Below are positions 27,337-35,786 of a DNA stretch of 64,000 bases, in pieces (position 1 is the stretch's first letter; each line of letters begins with the position of its first letter). The notes beneath the pieces are model-generated. The model was not told the DNA's origin, did not search any database, and worked only from the letters and a program-made list of their open reading frames with translations. A program made the translations under genes and the position numbers. Source of the DNA: an uncultured Lachnospiraceae bacterium (lineage in GTDB: Bacteria; Bacillota; Clostridia; Lachnospirales; Lachnospiraceae); the NCBI GenBank assembly GCA_902776305.1, contig CACYPS010000003.1, positions 62,001 to 126,000 on the forward strand, in the 5' to 3' direction.

Positions 27337-28533
27337 TCACATCTCGCACAGTCCGTAAGAAGCCGCGACTTCTCTGAAGCCCGGGAGCGAGTTTCTGACA
27401 GTCTCATGTGATACACAGTATGCAACGCGTGTCCATCCTGCACATCCGAAGCTGCTGCCCGGAACGATCAGGATCTGCTTTTCCTTGCATTTTGCTACGA
27501 ATGCCTTCTCATCCTCCTCCGGAGACTTCAGCCAGAGGTAGAAAGCACCCTGCGGTTCAACAAATGTATATCCGGCTTCTCTCAGGCCATCCATCAGCAT
27601 CTGTCTGTTCTTCGCATAGAAATCGACATCTGTCTTCTCATTAAGGCACTTTGCAACGACTCTCTGCTGCAGAGACGGAGCGTTTACGAATCCGAGGATG
27701 CGGTTCGCGACATTTGCCGCGGAAATCATATCCTCCGCGTCATCGATCTCGGAGGGCAGGACCAGATAACCGATACGCTCACCCGGAAGGGAGAGGGACT
27801 TGCTGTAGGAGTAACCGACTACCGTATTTCTGTAGTAGTTCGGGATCCACGGGACCTTGTACTCTCCGTAGACGATCTCGCGGTAAGGCTCATCCGAGAA
27901 AATAAAAATAGTCGTGCCGTATTCCTTCTGTTTATCCTCAAGAAGTCTCGCGATCTCACGGATACATTCTTCAGAGTAGACAACGCCGGTCGGGTTGTTG
28001 GGAGAATTCAGGATGACAGCTTTCGTCTTCGGAGTAACGGCAGCTGCGAGAGCTTTCGGATCCGGCTCGAAAGTGACAGGATCTGTCTGAACTTCGACCA
28101 GCTTGCCGTCGAAATTGGAAACGTACGCGCGATATTCGCCGAAATACGGGCTGAATGTGACGACCTCGTCTCCGGGATTAAGCAGTGTCTTAAAAAACAC
28201 ATTCATGCCGCCCGCTGCGCCGACGATCATGACAAGATTATTGAATGTGTAGGATGTGCCATACTGTGCGTTCAGATGCTCCGCAATCTTTGTGCGGACA
28301 TCTTCAAAACCGGAGTTGCTCATATATCCGTGAACGAGCACAGGATCTTCGTTAGTAACTATATCTATGATTGCATCCTTTACAGCACCGGGAGCCGGTA
28401 CATTCGGGTTACCCAGACTGAAGTCATATACATGATCTGCGCCGTAGATGGCGGCCATCTTCTTGCCTTCCTCGAACATAGCTCTGATGACGGAGCTGTT
28501 CGCTACGTAGCCTTTCATTTTCTCTGAAATCAT
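27337..28533 (-). CDS. Class I aminotransferase (aspartate aminotransferase-like)
   Basis: PLP-dependent fold type I aminotransferase, 398 residues. Visible motifs: DFSLGNPNVPAP, IVGAAGGMNVFFKTLLNPGDEVVTFSPYF (read around 100-128), NSPNNPTGVVYS, IFSDEPYREIVYG, and the PLP lysine in VGYSYSKSLSLPGERIGYLVLP. This type is usually annotated as aspartate or broad-range aminotransferase in Clostridia; the substrate is uncertain. ATG follows GAGGGAGGAGATTATT. It precedes hisC by 25 bases, so the two aminotransferases form an operon. Confidence 0.9.
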   Translation of the reverse strand: MISEKMKGYVANSSVIRAMFEEGKKMAAIYGADHVYDFSLGNPNVPAPGAVKDAIIDIVTNEDPVLVHGYMSNSGFEDVRTKIAEHLNAQYGTSYTFNNLVMIVGAAGGMNVFFKTLLNPGDEVVTFSPYFGEYRAYVSNFDGKLVEVQTDPVTFEPDPKALAAAVTPKTKAVILNSPNNPTGVVYSEECIREIARLLEDKQKEYGTTIFIFSDEPYREIVYGEYKVPWIPNYYRNTVVGYSYSKSLSLPGERIGYLVLPSEIDDAEDMISAANVANRILGFVNAPSLQQRVVAKCLNEKTDVDFYAKNRQMLMDGLREAGYTFVEPQGAFYLWLKSPEEDEKAFVAKCKEKQILIVPGSSFGCAGWTRVAYCVSHETVRNSLPGFREVAASYGLCEM

Positions 28534-28654
28534 AATAATCTCCTCCCTCTATCTTCAGCACATATTCTTTCAGTGACCTTGTACGGCGTTCCGCCTGACA
28601 CTCATACCGTCTACTTTACTCTCTTTCGCGCTTTAAAGCAACATTAACTTAATC

Positions 28655-28753
28655 AGGGCTGCCGCATTAAGGCGCGAAGCCGCAATATATAGCAGACATT
28701 ACATGCAAATATCTGCTATATATTGTGACGACACTGCCTAATGCGACAGCCCC
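28655..28753. repeat. GGGGCTG-type double-hairpin element, copy 1
   Basis: Outer arms AGGGCTGCCGCATTAAGGC and GCCTAATGCGACAGCCC enclose a perfect inner stem, CAATATATAGCAGA with TCTGCTATATATTG, closed by a 15-base loop containing ATGCAAA. The second copy at 41259-41348 keeps the outer sequence and the loop pattern but has different inner-stem bases. It fills the space between tyrS and the aminotransferase gene. Confidence 0.8.
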
Positions 28754-28782
28754 ACAAATTCAGCTATAGCGGTCAAATTGCT

Positions 28783-30009
28783 TTATTCCACAACAAGCTT
28801 CTTGAAGTTCTTCTTACCTCTCTGAAGCACTGTCTCCGCGGACGCGATATCATCCTTCTTCAACATCGCGAATACATCAACGACCTTCTCACCGTTGACC
28901 TTTACGCCGCCCTGCGTGATTGCACGGCGTGCCTCGCCATTGGAAGTGACCAGTCCGGCTTTTACAAGTGCCTGAATCACACCGATTTCTCCGTCTGTGA
29001 AGTCCTCGTCGTGAAGCACTGCAGTCGGTAAATCTGCCTTCGCGCCGCCACCGAAGAGTGCCTTTGCGGCATCCTGTGCCTTCTTAGCTTCCTCTTCACC
29101 GTGAACAAGAGTTGTTAGCTCGTATGCAAGTATCTCCTTGGCCTTATTGAGCTGGCTGCCTTCCCACTTATCCATCTCGTCAATCTGCTCAAGCGGAAGG
29201 AATGTCAGCATACGTATGCATTTCAGAACATCACTGTCCGCAACGTTTCTCCAGTACTGATAGAACTCATATGGAGAGGTTTTCTTCGGATCGAGCCACA
29301 CAGCGCCGTTTGCGGTCTTGCCCATCTTCTTGCCCTCGGAATTGAGCAGCAGAGTGATTGTCATCGCATGGGCATCCTTGCCGAGCTTGCGGCGGATAAG
29401 CTCCGTGCCGGCAAGCATGTTCGACCACTGATCGTCGCCGCCGAACTGGAAGTTGCATCCGTAGTCCAGGAAAAGTCTGTAGAAGTCATAGCCCTGCATG
29501 AGCATGTAATTGAACTCAAGGAATGTCAGACCCTTCTCCATTCTCTGCTTATAGCACTCAGCCGCGAGCATGCGGTTGACGGAGAAATGTGCGCCGACCT
29601 CACGAAGGAAATCCACATAATTCAGGTCAAGCAGCCAGTCAGCGTTATTGACCATGAGTGCTTTTCCGTCGGAGAAGTCGATAAAACGGCTCATCTGGAC
29701 CTTGAAGCAATCGATATTGTGCTGAATTGTCTCTTTTGTGAGGACCTTTCTCAGATCCTGACGACCGGACGGATCGCCGATCATTCCTGTTCCGCCTCCA
29801 AGAAGCGCGATCGGCTTATTGCCGGCCATCTGAAGTCTCTTCATAAGGCACAGCGCCATGAAATGACCTACATGAAGGCTGTCTGCCGTCGGGTCAAAGC
29901 CGATATAGAAAGTTGCCTTTCCGTTATTCAGCATATCCCTTACCTGATCTTCGTCTGTGACCTGCGCAAGCAGGCCTCTTGCTTTCAGTTCTTCGTAAAT
30001 CTGCATCAT
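28783..30009 (-). CDS. tyrS: Tyrosyl-tRNA synthetase
   Basis: Charges tRNA-Tyr. The 408-residue product carries the class I motif DSLHVGHFMALCLMKRLQ (HVGH) in the N-terminal Rossmann domain, LEFNYMLMQGYDFYRL, QFGGDDQWSNMLAGTELIRR, the KMGKT form of the KMSKS loop, and a C-terminal S4-type RNA-binding domain (about 345-408). It is close to the usual 410-420 length. RBS AGGAGATTGA precedes two consecutive ATG codons (30009 and 30006). No T-box leader was found in the 180 bases upstream. Confidence 0.96.
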   Translation of the reverse strand: MMQIYEELKARGLLAQVTDEDQVRDMLNNGKATFYIGFDPTADSLHVGHFMALCLMKRLQMAGNKPIALLGGGTGMIGDPSGRQDLRKVLTKETIQHNIDCFKVQMSRFIDFSDGKALMVNNADWLLDLNYVDFLREVGAHFSVNRMLAAECYKQRMEKGLTFLEFNYMLMQGYDFYRLFLDYGCNFQFGGDDQWSNMLAGTELIRRKLGKDAHAMTITLLLNSEGKKMGKTANGAVWLDPKKTSPYEFYQYWRNVADSDVLKCIRMLTFLPLEQIDEMDKWEGSQLNKAKEILAYELTTLVHGEEEAKKAQDAAKALFGGGAKADLPTAVLHDEDFTDGEIGVIQALVKAGLVTSNGEARRAITQGGVKVNGEKVVDVFAMLKKDDIASAETVLQRGKKNFKKLVVE

Positions 30010-30190
30010 TCAATCTCCTGAATTTCTTATTGACCGACTTCCAGAGCCTGATATAGCGGCATTGCTCTCTCGAATATGCCCAGGCTACGGTCATTTACAC
30101 GTTTTCGCGCATGTCTGCGCATTAGTATAAGACTTTTATTTTCCAAAATCAAGTGGAGAGTAAATCGCCCCCATATGCTGCGGATTCAGA

Positions 30191-30799
30191 TCATCCTTTT
30201 CGAACGTATTCAAACGGATCGTCCTCTCTCATGAACCGAATTATATGATATGCGCAGGATGCCGCAACATTTTCCTCTTTCAGAATACGTCTCACTTCGT
30301 CCCGGTCTGCGAGCACCTGAATGATCTCCTCACTGTCCTCCAGATATTTTGCCGAAAGCTCCCCTGTCACGTAGCCGAATACGCACGCGCAGCTCTCATC
30401 TGTCATTCCGACTGTCGTATATCTCGGGGCCTCGAACATCGGATCCGCTTCGATCGGATGCAGGATCATGCCGGTCTCTTCGTGGACTTCTCTGATTGCG
30501 GCCTGCCGGAATGTCTCCCCCTCGTCGATCAGTCCGGCGGGAAGCTCATAGACATAAGCGTCGATTGGATACCGGTACTGTCTTACAAGAAGGACCTTGC
30601 TCTTATCTTCCGTGACGGCATAAATGATGACCCCATCCGGCTTGTTGATATGTGTCTCAAGCTTAAGATCCTCTGTTCTCTCAGCTCGAGAGGAGACATA
30701 ATATTTGCTTCTCGTCCCGTTTTTACGCAGCGTGTCCAGTTCGAACATGTTAAGAAATCTGTTTTCTGTCTGCTTTGTTATCTTCTCGATCTTACCCAT
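30191..30799 (-). CDS. Nudix hydrolase, ADP-ribose pyrophosphatase-like
   Basis: The 202-residue protein contains a complete Nudix box, GLIDEGETFRQAAIREVHEETGM, read around residues 96-118, with the REVHEE core. An N-terminal strand-rich part (KYYVSSRAERTEDLKL, GVIIYAVTEDKSKVLLVRQYRYPIDAYVYELPAG) resembles ADP-ribose/ADP-sugar pyrophosphatases. Exact substrate is unknown. ATG follows AAGGAGAATGTT. Preceded by the L,D-transpeptidase terminator, so expressed separately. Confidence 0.9.
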   Translation of the reverse strand: MGKIEKITKQTENRFLNMFELDTLRKNGTRSKYYVSSRAERTEDLKLETHINKPDGVIIYAVTEDKSKVLLVRQYRYPIDAYVYELPAGLIDEGETFRQAAIREVHEETGMILHPIEADPMFEAPRYTTVGMTDESCACVFGYVTGELSAKYLEDSEEIIQVLADRDEVRRILKEENVAASCAYHIIRFMREDDPFEYVRKG

Positions 30800-30815
30800 A
30801 ACATTCTCCTTGTGT

Positions 30816-30877
30816 GTAAAAGAGGGCTGCCGAATATTGCCGCAAATCAGTTATCGGCAATTTCCGGACAGCCCTCC
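30816..30877 (-). terminator. Terminator of the L,D-transpeptidase gene
   Basis: Minus strand GAGGGCTGTCCGGAAATTGCCG pairs (with small bulges) with CGGCAATATTCGGCAGCCCTC and is followed by TTTTACAC. The outer GGGCTG/CAGCCC base resembles the double-hairpin repeats at 28655 and 41259. Confidence 0.85.
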
Positions 30878-30959
30878 CATCTTCATCTGTTCATAACTCA
30901 CGGCACTCTTCGATGCCTGTCTTTGGCATTTATAGCACCCCTCTATACACAAGATCACC

Positions 30960-32663
30960 TTACATGTAAAGTACGACGGCGTGGTCTTCAAATACATTGT
31001 CATAAACGGTCGGCATGACCTCGATCGGAGTATTGACACAGCCGTGGGAACCGCTGGTGAGCCAGATGTCACCGCCGAAATCAGCTCTCCAGGTCGCATC
31101 GTGAATTCCTTCTCCGCCGTTGAAGCAGACCCAGTAATTGACGAACGACTCATAGCCGTTGACTTCATATGTACCGAGGATGACCGACTGATCTTTATAC
31201 TTGATAGACCAGCATCCGGGATCTGTCATACGCTCTTCATTTGCCGTACCCGTAACGACAGGCGTCTCAACAACGCACTCGCCGTTATTATAGACCCACA
31301 TCATCTGCTGTCCGATGCTGACCTCAACATACGTGTCACCCAGACCCTGATTGAAATCATAGAGTCCTTGATAAACGTAATCCACGTCATAGCGTCCTGA
31401 TGTATGTGCGTAGAGGTTCGACTTTACAGATGCCGTTGTATCATCAATGTACATACGCCAGCCGTAGTCTCCGTTCTCTATCGTCACCTGATCGCCGTTA
31501 TGCGTAGTGAACTGCCACGGAACATCGAAGGTGTCATATTCCAGATGCCAGCCCATGACCATATTCTCGACCGCTTCCTCATCCAGACTGATGTCGGAAC
31601 CATTATCAATAAGAAGTGTCCCTATTACTTCCGGAGTAAAGATCATCTCATCTTTGTTCCAGAGGACATAGGTAAGACCCTCCGACTTCATGTACTCATT
31701 CCACTGTTCTTCGCGGTGTTTCAAGCCCGGATCATCGCTGTAAACCGTCGGGTAGATTCTGTAGTTTTCCAGTTCTACATCCGCAAAACCCTTGCCGACT
31801 GCTTCCCGTATCGCATCTTTCGCTTCATCGACTCTGATTTCGGAGCCCATCTCCTCCGGGAAAACTTTATAGTAACCGGTCTCGTCCGGTCCAACATAAG
31901 CATCCTTCACCGGCTTGAATTTTTCCGGGTTCAGAATGCCTACCCGATCCATAGCCTCTTCCAGGGCCTGCTCATTGTACTTGACATTGAGATTTACCCT
32001 GTCTTTTTTCTGGACCCAGGAGACAAACGGCCAAAGCAAACCATGCTGCCTTTTCAGCGAATCCTGAACTTCGTCGAACTGAGTAAATTGAAGGTCCAGA
32101 TTCGCACCGGTAATAATCTCATCTGAAGTTCCTTCGACACCCTTCACCGTCAGTTCATACTGGCTGGTATGGTCGACCATCTTCTGTTTTGCTGTCTCCA
32201 CGGAATTAAGACTTACATCCACGCCATTTATCTGTGACTTCGGAAGAAAATGGAAATGGAAGAATATCGCTCCTCCGAAATAAATGACCGCTATAGTACC
32301 GAGAACGATTTCAAGCCAGAGCTTTTCGCTTCTGCTCATTGCCTTTCCGGCTCTTCTGTTCTTAATAAAACTGATCAGCCCTACTCTTTTTCCGGTCTTC
32401 TTTACTTTCTTTACCTTGGTAGCATGTGCCTTATCGACACTGGCCGCCTTAAGTTTATTCTTCTTCACAGGTGTTTCCGAATCCCTGGATGCTTTGTCCT
32501 TTTTCGAAGCCCCGGCTGCCTTGGCTTTTCTGGAAACTCTGGCAGCGCCGGCCGCTTTCGATGAACGCACAGCTTTGGAAGCACCGGATGTCCTGGACTT
32601 TTTTGTCTTTCCGGGCACATTTTCCGTTTCCGGCAGCTGTGCCCCTGTCATAACTCTTGCCAC
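30960..32663 (-). CDS. L,D-transpeptidase (YkuD domain) with VanW/PG-binding type region
   Basis: Forms 3-3 peptidoglycan cross-links or attaches wall ligands outside the membrane. Order over 567 residues: a Lys/Ala/Ser-rich cytoplasmic N terminus of about 95 residues; one membrane anchor (about 97-117); a putative peptidoglycan-binding region (INGVDVSLNSVETAKQKM onward, to about 420); and a C-terminal YkuD domain with the catalytic His and Cys in GIHDATWRADFGG and TSGSHGCVNTP. The start is a GTG at 32663 with AGGGG upstream. The long basic N terminus is unusual and could bind nucleic acid or membrane lipids; that is speculation. Confidence 0.92.
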   Translation of the reverse strand: MARVMTGAQLPETENVPGKTKKSRTSGASKAVRSSKAAGAARVSRKAKAAGASKKDKASRDSETPVKKNKLKAASVDKAHATKVKKVKKTGKRVGLISFIKNRRAGKAMSRSEKLWLEIVLGTIAVIYFGGAIFFHFHFLPKSQINGVDVSLNSVETAKQKMVDHTSQYELTVKGVEGTSDEIITGANLDLQFTQFDEVQDSLKRQHGLLWPFVSWVQKKDRVNLNVKYNEQALEEAMDRVGILNPEKFKPVKDAYVGPDETGYYKVFPEEMGSEIRVDEAKDAIREAVGKGFADVELENYRIYPTVYSDDPGLKHREEQWNEYMKSEGLTYVLWNKDEMIFTPEVIGTLLIDNGSDISLDEEAVENMVMGWHLEYDTFDVPWQFTTHNGDQVTIENGDYGWRMYIDDTTASVKSNLYAHTSGRYDVDYVYQGLYDFNQGLGDTYVEVSIGQQMMWVYNNGECVVETPVVTGTANEERMTDPGCWSIKYKDQSVILGTYEVNGYESFVNYWVCFNGGEGIHDATWRADFGGDIWLTSGSHGCVNTPIEVMPTVYDNVFEDHAVVLYM

Positions 32664-32763
32664 TGTTATCCCCTGTATCGTTCTGAAAACTAAACTTTCT
32701 CTTGTTATTTGATGCTAAACGTACTCATTGTAGCAAAAAACATATAGGATGTCACGCTTAAGA

Positions 32764-34089
32764 TTACAGTTCCTCAAGAAGTATGCTATAAAACTGAACT
32801 GTTTTCAACAGATTTCGAATCTTTACGGACTCATTTGCCCCGTGTACAGTCCCTCTTTCCTCTGCGGTCATCTCCATAGGAGTGAATTTGTAGACGTGAT
32901 CGGATATTCCGGAATAGTACCTGCTGTCCGTCCCTCCGTTCAGCTGATAAGGACCGACCGGCACATCTTTCCACACTCGCCTGATTACACGCTTCAGCAT
33001 CTCCCACTCGGCACAGTCGATTTCAGAAACCGGCGTTGGTGGCGTACCTGCGATCAGATTCACTTCCACATCCGGATCCCTTACCTTCTTTTTAAGCTCT
33101 TCGCAGATCGATTCCGGCGTGTCTCCTTCGAGCATGCGCACATTCACTCCCATTGCCGCGCGGTCCGGAAGAACATTGAATGCGCTCCTGCCCTCGAAGA
33201 TAACGACTGCTGTCGTGGTCCTGACCATTGCATTGAAGCTCGATCCGAGAACGGTTGCCGCAGCCTTAATTGCCGGTTCAAGCATTTCTGCATGCGCAAA
33301 TGCCGGCCGCTCGTAAATCGGCACCTCCTTCGCAATCTCACGGAACATCAGACGGACCGATGTGGACAGACGCGCGGGAAACGGATTTTCCTCCAGACGC
33401 ACCGCAGCCTTTGCAAGCTTTCCGATTGCTGTATGACGCGGAGGAGTCGACGCGTGTCCGCCTTTCGCCCTTACCGTCAGCATGTAGTTCGCGGTTCCCT
33501 TCTCTGCAATTCCGACCATGGCCGCCTTTTTCTTAAGTCCGGGCAGACCCTCGGGAATCACCGCCCCGCCTTCATCCAGGACAAATGCCGGTCGGACTCC
33601 TTCCCGCTCCAACGTATCCACAATATTCCCCGTTGTCTCACCGCTTACTTCCTCCTCGCCGCCAAATGAGAGGTACAGGTCATTTTTCGGTATCCAGCCC
33701 TGAGACAGAGCCCGATCTGCAGCTTCCATGATTGAGCACAGCGTTCCTTTTGTATCCAGAGTGCCCCGCCCGTAAATCCGATCGCCACGAATCTCGGCTC
33801 CGAAAGGATCGCATGTCCATCCCTCCTGATCAACCGGAACAACGTCATAATGAGCCATCAGTACAGACGGTGCCTCCGCACTCTCTCCCCTGATTCTGAA
33901 CAGTATACCTGTAGGAGGGATCTCCCGTATGTCGGCATGAGCCCGGATGTTCGGAAACCGATCGACAAGGAGTTTCCTGAACGCTGCGAATTCCGCCATG
34001 TCCATCTTTCCCGGATCATCCGAGGATATGGTCTTCAGGCGGATCATTGCCCGAAAATCATCTATGATTTTTCTTTTATTGAATTTCAT
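32764..34089 (-). CDS. M20 family metallopeptidase
   Basis: Zinc-dependent amidohydrolase/peptidase of the M20 (ArgE/DapE/CPG2) family, 441 residues. First metal site: SVLMAHYDVVPVD and GRGTLDTKGTLCSIMEAADRAL; catalytic Glu pair in LSFGGEEEVSGE; dimerisation domain in the middle; last ligand His in FTPMEMTAEERGTVHGANE. The long form with these motifs matches dipeptidase or carboxypeptidase-type members; the substrate is unknown. It follows the repeat-tail membrane protein gene by 33 bases. Confidence 0.9.
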   Translation of the reverse strand: MKFNKRKIIDDFRAMIRLKTISSDDPGKMDMAEFAAFRKLLVDRFPNIRAHADIREIPPTGILFRIRGESAEAPSVLMAHYDVVPVDQEGWTCDPFGAEIRGDRIYGRGTLDTKGTLCSIMEAADRALSQGWIPKNDLYLSFGGEEEVSGETTGNIVDTLEREGVRPAFVLDEGGAVIPEGLPGLKKKAAMVGIAEKGTANYMLTVRAKGGHASTPPRHTAIGKLAKAAVRLEENPFPARLSTSVRLMFREIAKEVPIYERPAFAHAEMLEPAIKAAATVLGSSFNAMVRTTTAVVIFEGRSAFNVLPDRAAMGVNVRMLEGDTPESICEELKKKVRDPDVEVNLIAGTPPTPVSEIDCAEWEMLKRVIRRVWKDVPVGPYQLNGGTDSRYYSGISDHVYKFTPMEMTAEERGTVHGANESVKIRNLLKTVQFYSILLEEL

Positions 34090-34122
34090 ACTATTCCGAT
34101 TCTTCTTAACAGTCTCCGCTCT

Positions 34123-35499
34123 TTATGTATCATCTTCCCACGGATTGTCTTTTCTTCCGTCTTCAGCCCAGGGATTCTTGTTTTCTTCCCATGAACTGTC
34201 GGCTGTATAATTGCTGTTTTCAAAGCTGCCCGGATAATGATTGCTGTAATCGTTTCCTGCGCTGTAGTCGCTGCCCGTATAGGCACCGTTATTGTTGCCG
34301 CCGTCTCCGTAGCCGCCACCCGAGTAACCGCCGTTATTGTAGCCGCCGTAATTGTTGCTGCCGTCTCCGTAACCGCCATTATTGTAGCCGCCATAACTGT
34401 TGCCGCCGTCTCCGTAACCGCCATTGTTGTAGCCGCCATAACTGTTGCCGCTGTCTCCGTAACCGCCATTGTTGTAGCCGCCATAACTGTTACCGCTGTC
34501 TCCGTAACCGCCATTGTTGTTGCCGCCGTCTCCGTAACCGCCATTATTGTAGCCGCCATAACTGTTGCCGCTGTCTCCGTAACCGTCATTGTTGTAGCCG
34601 CCATAACTGTTGCCGCTGTCTCCGTAACCGCCATTGTTGTAGCCGCCGTCTCCGTAACCGCCGTCTCCGTAACCGCTGTCTCCGTAACCGCTGTCTCCGT
34701 AACCGCCACCGTTGTAGCTGCCATTGTTGTAGCCGCCGTTATTGTTGCTGCCGTCTGCGTAGCCGCCGCCTGTATAGCCGCCATCGTTGTAGCCGCCCGT
34801 GTAGCCGCCGTCGTCAAAGAACCTGTCAACTTTCTTCTTCAGGGTCTGATACAGCGCGGCATCGGTAAGGGCCAGATACGGCTGGTAATAGAAGATCCCG
34901 ACAAGACCGCAGGTCAGAATAGTAAGGATTGCCCATCCGATGAACGACAGATCCAGTATGAAAGCGTTCATTTTGTCGCCATCCATCATTCGTTTGGAAA
35001 GCGCGAATGCTTCCTCCCTCGAAAGATCCGGATTTTCAGCAAGTACATACGGAACCATCCTATATTCGTAAGATTTCACGATTCCGGGAACAATAAGCAG
35101 TAATGTCCACAGGAAGATAAATATATCTCTGCAGAACATGACCCACACAACGTTGCGATAGTTTCCGGAAAATCCTGCTTTGAGGCAATCGAGCTCTGCC
35201 GGACGAATAATGTCTTCCAGAAAATATCTTCTGCATCCGACCTCAAGCGGCCTCAAAAGAAATATCCTGAGTGCAAGCGCAAGGACACCTGCAAAAAAGA
35301 CGAATGTAAGAATGACCGGCAAGTAATGTTCGAAAGAATAGTATCCGTCAGATATTCCTTCTGCGTTTGCCGCACTGCCCGAAGATGCGAAAGATGCTGA
35401 CGTTAAGCCGAGCAGGAAGGCCACGAGCACAGATTTCCAATAGGAACCGTGCAGCGCGTTGCGCGCCATTTGTTTTAATTGACTTCTATCCCAATACAT
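34123..35499 (-). CDS. DUF975-type membrane protein with Gly-Tyr-Asn repeat tail
   Basis: A 458-residue two-part protein. The N-terminal 230 residues are a polytopic membrane region with MYWDRSQLKQMARNALHGSYW at the start, and LLIVPGIVKSYEYRMVPYVLAENPDLS and SKRMMDGDKMNAFILDLSFIGW, the pattern of DUF975 proteins. From about residue 240 to 430 there is a tandem repeat tail, unit GGYGDSGNSYGGYNN (15 residues, 45 bp), with near-exact DNA repeats at 34255-34800. The start at 35499 follows GGAGGTGATAAA; the frame extends to 35541 without a ribosome site. The tail is low-complexity and aromatic, possibly surface-exposed or phase-separating. Function unknown. Confidence 0.85.
   Translation of the reverse strand: MYWDRSQLKQMARNALHGSYWKSVLVAFLLGLTSASFASSGSAANAEGISDGYYSFEHYLPVILTFVFFAGVLALALRIFLLRPLEVGCRRYFLEDIIRPAELDCLKAGFSGNYRNVVWVMFCRDIFIFLWTLLLIVPGIVKSYEYRMVPYVLAENPDLSREEAFALSKRMMDGDKMNAFILDLSFIGWAILTILTCGLVGIFYYQPYLALTDAALYQTLKKKVDRFFDDGGYTGGYNDGGYTGGGYADGSNNNGGYNNGSYNGGGYGDSGYGDSGYGDGGYGDGGYNNGGYGDSGNSYGGYNNDGYGDSGNSYGGYNNGGYGDGGNNNGGYGDSGNSYGGYNNGGYGDSGNSYGGYNNGGYGDGGNSYGGYNNGGYGDGSNNYGGYNNGGYSGGGYGDGGNNNGAYTGSDYSAGNDYSNHYPGSFENSNYTADSSWEENKNPWAEDGRKDNPWEDDT
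34255..34800 (-). repeat. Coding tandem repeat, 45-bp unit with sub-units
   Basis: Repeated DNA encodes the GGYGDSGNSYGGYNN unit; each 45-bp unit reads on the plus strand as CCGTAACCGCCATTGTTGTA then GCCGCCATAACTGTTGCCGCTGTCT or close variants. Shorter 15-bp pieces also repeat near 34650-34720 (GDSGY). The opposite strand is open for long stretches only because of codon bias. Confidence 0.85.
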
Positions 35500-35576
35500 T
35501 TTATCACCTCCATGAACTTCGTTTGTGTATATCGATTGCATTATACATGCTAATTATGAATGTTCCATTATCATTT

Positions 35577-35783
35577 ACTAAAACTTCCCACTTCGTGTCT
35601 AAGTTGCTGTCGAAACCGAAAATAATGCAATCGGAGCGGCGTCGTCGAGCGGCCGGTACTTTAAAAATTCGAGCTTGAGCGATGAATTTTTATTAGTACC
35701 GCTGCCAGCGAGACCGAGCGAAAGCGTCCCGACGATGCATTATTTAAGGGTAAGACAGCTCAGATATTTCATATGGGAAGTTT
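35577..35783. repeat. About 200-bp nested inverted repeat
   Basis: Nested arms: AAACTTCCCA (35581-35590) with TGGGAAGTTT (35774-35783), AAATAATGCA (near 35620) with TGCATTATTT (35736-35745), GGTACT with AGTACC, and AAAAATTC with GAATTTTT around the centre. It lies between the ClC and DUF975 genes and ends 4 bases after the ClC stop. The left end CTAAAACTTCCCACTT recurs at 46148-46163. Confidence 0.7.
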
Positions 35784-35786
35784 AAG

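Noticed and set aside
27312..27443. 44-residue N-terminal extension of hisC
   Set aside because: It overlaps the upstream aminotransferase gene, does not resemble HisC, and a good ribosome site lies before the internal ATG at 27311.
30010..30190. T-box leader for tyrS
   Set aside because: Only 180 bases are available and neither the T-box sequence nor a specifier/antiterminator pair is present.
34255..34800. Possible CRISPR array
   Set aside because: Units are directly contiguous 15-45 bp coding repeats with no unique spacers, in frame with a membrane protein, and no cas genes are present.
34125..35103. Long plus-strand frames opposite the repeat-tail gene
   Set aside because: They are antisense to the Gly-Tyr-Asn repeats, have no ribosome sites, and owe their openness to the repeated codon pattern.
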